Shown: positions 57,075-60,275 of the stretch, one piece after another
Numbering within the stretch: position 1 is the first letter of the stretch
Layout: every line of letters starts with the position of its first letter
NCBI RefSeq assembly: GCF_001039355.2
Contig: NW_019775769.1
Span: 138,508-198,782, forward strand
Direction of reading: 5' to 3'
Origin: Lingula anatina
Lineage: Eukaryota; Brachiopoda; Lingulata; Lingulida; Lingulidae
Length of the DNA stretch: 60,275 bases
The notes under the pieces: model-generated
Databases searched by the model: none
Told to the model about the DNA's origin: nothing
Seen by the model: the letters and a program-made list of their open reading frames with translations, nothing else
Position numbers and translations under genes: made by a program

Positions 57075-58962
57075 CTGTAAGGGTAAAATGTATGTTTTGT
57101 AGTTCCAGTACGTGTAATTGCAGCTTAACAGCTATTTGACTTTAAAATAAGTTTTAATAGTGTTTTTGAGTTGCAAATATTTGGATTACCACATATTACC
57201 ATTAATTACCTCATGACGTGTTCACTATATCTACGGCCGTCACGCCATTGGACTATAGGAGTGCTAAAAGAGTAACACGCCTGTTAAAATCCACTGTACC
57301 TCTTTGAATCTGATAGGCAAACGCGTCCATGTCATCGATGTCTCTCTGCTTCCGTTTTCCACTCCCTGTCCACATGTACAATGGAGTACCACTCTGTGAT
57401 GTATTTGAGGGATGTATGTCTATGTATACGCCATCAGAGTGTATTCCAATGTTGAGACTGAGTTGATCAAATATTACTAATGGAAGGCAAGACCTGACAA
57501 CCTGCAGCGTTAGTTCTTTAACGGTTTTCTTAGATCCTTGCGTCAGTGCTATATACACGGCTTGCCCCATCTGGTACCTATGTTTTTCATTTGGGTGTCT
57601 GTTCTCAATATTTATTAAATTCACGGATCTAACGCTGTAGCCTTTTACCACAATTATCTCTTCCTCGAGGTCAGTTATAACTTGTTCAAGACATTCTACT
57701 ACTTTCTCTTCAAGGCGGAAATATCGAAAGTACTGCCGCTGTTTATGTGGACACAGAAAGTCCTGTATTTTGAAGTGTTCAGAAATAGGCTGGCTTCTAT
57801 TCCAGCCATCAAACAGTTTTGGTATTCTGGGCTCTCCGTCAAGTTCCTCTGGGATGACATACTGATGCTCCTCTATGGGTGGTGCAGTCACCACACGCAG
57901 TTGTGCCTTCATCAGTGAAACGACTTCACCAATGTCACCCTCTTGAGGCAAAACGCACACTTTTATCCTGTCATTTTCTTGACGCACATGGTCGAATCCT
58001 GCGCACCTTGCAAGCCGAGCTAATTCCTGAATTTTTGTCGGGTTTGATTTTTTTAAAGTAAGTTCGGCTGCCCTGGAATAAAATGTTTCACAATATAAAT
58101 TGTAGTATATCTTATGACAACTAAGTTGATAACCGGTGTATGGACATTGCTATTTTGAATAAATCATAGGCACTTTACCTCCCTTCATAATGAAGCGAAC
58201 TGTTCCCATGCTGACCCTGTGGATGAGATGATGTTGGTTCGTCCCATGCCTCCAATAGTTTGAGCCACTGAATACCTGCCCCTGCAAAGAAATGTAGACA
58301 ATTCGAAAATTTAACAGACAATACAGGCCCGTAGCCAGGGGGGGTTCGGGGGGTTCGAAAGAACCGCCCCTTTTGCTGGAAAAAGGTCCACTCTGGGTAA
58401 AATTTTATCTAGGTACATGAAGATTTTATGGGAAAAGGTCCACTTTTTCAAAAAAAGAACCCCCCTTTTGAAATTGCTGGCTACGGGCCTGCAATACAGG
58501 GTATACACCCTATGCAATGATATGACTATTGCAAAAATCATAATGCGCATAATAAAATATAGATGGTGTTCATATCCCAATAGAATTATATGAGCTATTT
58601 CATCTCACTGTGCCTCAGGCAAGCCCTAACGTTGAAACCAGATCTCCGTCTTGGTCATAATAACCATCTAATGACAGGCTTTGTTAATTCAAGAATGTAA
58701 ATATATTTACAACCTTGTACCTTTTGTATCAGAATCATCATCTGGCCATGTCTGGTAAACCAATGCAGCTAAGCGCCGGATCAGAAACACCATTTTAGGT
58801 GCCATCATCCTGTCTGCACAGCTGCTCCAATTGTCATCAGATATCTCTAGACAGTCAGTGCAGCGTCTTCCAGGGTTGCCACACCAGGTGTCAAGACGTT
58901 CGCGGTTTTCAAACATTACATCTCCGTACGTGTACTGCACCAAACTGTAAGCAGATTGATTA

Positions 58963-59006
<44 letters not shown>

Positions 59007-60275
59007 CTCAGAGCACATTAACATAAGGTTTTTACAATGCATATTACTGGAGAGTTACAGATGTTTAATTTTGTGCATGTCGCAATATGAGATTATAATT
59101 TATCAACAAAGACCCTTTTTGCGTTTAAGAATTAATGTGTATTGCAGGACTCCTAATAGTACGAGGTTGTAGTGATTGTTTTACCTTTCGAATCGGTCAC
59201 TATCCCGAGTAATTCTTGTCTCCATTGGCATGCAAACGTCTTCCAAGGAAACGTCTTTGACATTCTGTGGCGATTCTGTTGCTTCACATTCGTCTCTGAG
59301 TACATATTCTTAAACAGTAAATGACAAAGAACATAAACCACAAATAAAGGCCCATTTCCAGCTGCTAAAAGCCCTCGAGCGTGCTTTGCGATTTTGGTTT
59401 ATAACTACCTTTTTAAGTCTGCCTTTTCTATTATGTAATGGCATGATTAGGTCAAATAAAGGCAATGAACTTACTATGTTTACAAAAATGTTGACCCCTT
59501 TACACAATGTCGTTTAAGTATCGACGTTACACTAACTAGCAGACATAGCACCACATCACATATCTTACGTGGAGGACTTTTCTTATTCGTCTGAGCAGCA
59601 CTACCACGCCGAATCCCCTTTCCATTAGGTGTCACAATATCACGTATGGCATTTGTTACACGGACATTCCCTGTCTTAAAGTCAATTTGTATTAGGTTCA
59701 AAGATGTGTTCGTTGGTGTCGAAGTAAATATGGGTAAGCCATCCGCACTCATTTCTTTGCGTTCGCCTGTACTATTCCCACCGCAAGAATACGTCATTTG
59801 TGGGGAAAAGTCTATTTTGGGGTCTTTGTTTCGTAAATACCCCTTAACTCTCTCCAAAACGTCACAACGAGGGTGTCGGTAGGTAGGATGATACCAAGGA
59901 TCGCCAGTAGTTACGACAACAGATGGATTAAAAGCTTTTAAAAAGGAGTCATTGTTCGCGTGAGAACTTGCAGCTCCATGGTGAGCTAATTTGTATACAG
60001 TTGCTGCTATTTTATCCGAATTGAGAAGGTCTTTGTTCACAGAGCTCATATCTCCAGGAAATAGCATACTCTGGGTTTTGTATGTCAAACGCAGAACCAG
60101 GCCCCCGTCATTGCTAGAAGAACCTTGGCCAGATGAAAGTATGTGTATCTGTGCATTACCTGAGCATATGTTTGGGTTATATGTTCCTCTATTACAATTT
60201 CCCAAGAGACAAGGCTGTATTCTTCTCACATTTCTCTTTTCAAAGAAATCGGCTACCCCATTAGCAGCATTTTGT
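54722..60275 (-). CDS. Second copy of the MBL-Hedge-M15 gene, 5' part outside the window
   Basis: Inverted paralogue of the 3' half of the giant gene. Exons in transcript order: >60275-59569, 59308-59185, 58944-58721, 58281-58179, 58072-57300, 57074-56975, 56421-56246, 56017-55823, 55499-55312 and 54994-54722 (stop 54724-54722). The nine complete exons are 124, 224, 103, 773, 100, 176, 195, 188 and 273 bp, each identical in length to its partner on the plus strand, with all splice phases kept and no frame breaks. Protein differences are scattered substitutions. Introns differ in length and insertions. This pattern indicates a functional duplicate under purifying selection. Whether it also has the EMI and SGI-repeat part cannot be seen. 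Confidence 0.85.
57300..57860 (-). CDS. Second copy, M15A-like domain
   Basis: Rest of exon 58072-57300. Same motif order as the plus-strand copy, including YQMGQAVYIAL and DGVYIDIHPS with the zinc ligands replaced. Only conservative substitutions are visible relative to the partner. Confidence 0.7.
57900..59308 (-). CDS. Second copy, Hedge domain
   Basis: Exons 59308-59185, 58944-58721, 58281-58179 and the start of 58072-57300. Keeps ITRDSDRFE, CADRMM, QWLKLLEAWDE, SLHYEGRAAELT and LARLARCAGFDHV, and the same zinc-site substitutions and Cys-rich insertion as the other copy. The shared changes predate the duplication. Confidence 0.87.
58324..58491. mobile_element. MITE with CAGGCCCGTAGCCAG terminal inverted repeats
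   Basis: 168 bp bounded by CAGGCCCGTAGCCAG and its complement CTGGCTACGGGCCTG. A CAATA sequence flanks both ends (58319-58323 and 58492-58496) and looks like a 5-bp target-site duplication. The interior has inverted AAAGGTCCAC units. It sits in the intron between Hedge exons of the second copy and is absent from the matching intron of the first copy. Confidence 0.8.
58967..59004. repeat. (AC)n microsatellite
   Basis: About 19 AC copies in an intron of the inverted copy; absent from the matching intron of the plus-strand copy. Confidence 0.95.
59569..60275 (-). CDS. Second copy, C-terminal two thirds of the MBL domain
   Basis: Starts inside the domain at QNAANGVADFFEKRNV. It keeps SMLFPGDMSS, YKLAHHGAASS and TGDPWYHPTYRHP, so the visible metal-binding motifs are intact. 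The HxDxDH motif lies beyond the window end. The furin-type K-R-V-R-R of the other copy is K-G-I-R-R here, which removes the P4 Arg and weakens the site. Confidence 0.85.

Noticed and set aside
58311-58580. 89-codon open frame on the minus strand
   Set aside because: It lies across a 168-bp MITE and intron sequence.
1-60275. CRISPR array, bacterial operons or rRNA
   Set aside because: No regularly spaced repeats, no Shine-Dalgarno-led gene clusters and no rRNA-like sequence; the region is eukaryotic.

Overview
This window is animal nuclear DNA. It is AT-rich, its genes are split into many short exons with GT/AG splice sites, and its introns carry MITEs, a Tc1 relic and LINE relics. Gene content and base composition fit a marine invertebrate, most likely a lophotrochozoan such as a bivalve mollusc. 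The species is an inference. All exon models were built by hand from splice sites, reading phase and protein similarity.

Layout. (1) 1-1340: decayed Tc1/mariner transposon. (2) 8057-1376, minus strand: a small secreted protein with an N-terminal large-lipid-transfer-protein (vitellogenin/MTP-type) domain, ending only about 40 bp from the Tc1 end. (3) 9971-51796, plus strand: one predicted giant gene of about 41 exons and about 5,050 residues. Its order is signal peptide, EMI-like and Cys-rich region, a long array of FN3/Ig-like 'W.GF.D..SGI..Y' repeats, a region of unknown fold with furin-type sites, a ComEC-type metallo-beta-lactamase domain, a Hedgehog signalling (Hedge) domain without a Hog domain, a second M15-peptidase-like domain, and a Cys-rich tail. 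The junction at 34704/39462 is in phase, so I favour one gene, but two adjacent genes are possible. (4) 60275-54722, minus strand: a second copy of the 3' half, tail-to-tail with the first. All nine exons that lie wholly inside the window have exactly the same length as their partners.

The standout is the MBL - Hedge - M15 module. The Hedge domain aligns with Sonic hedgehog through several blocks, but its zinc site is incomplete and a Cys-rich insertion sits beside the calcium loop. The M15-like domain has lost its zinc ligands, while the MBL motifs are intact. Furin-type R-x-x-R sites lie between modules, so the product looks like a secreted precursor cut into pieces. I know of no described animal protein with this architecture. 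Function is unknown; an active secreted hydrolase joined to two catalytically dead M15-fold domains (possibly ligand-binding) is the reading I favour.

Introns hold a 0.9-kb foldback element touching a splice acceptor, several MITEs, a SWIM-zinc-finger transposon relic, a LINE relic, a tRNA-like SINE candidate, a tandem duplication and microsatellites.
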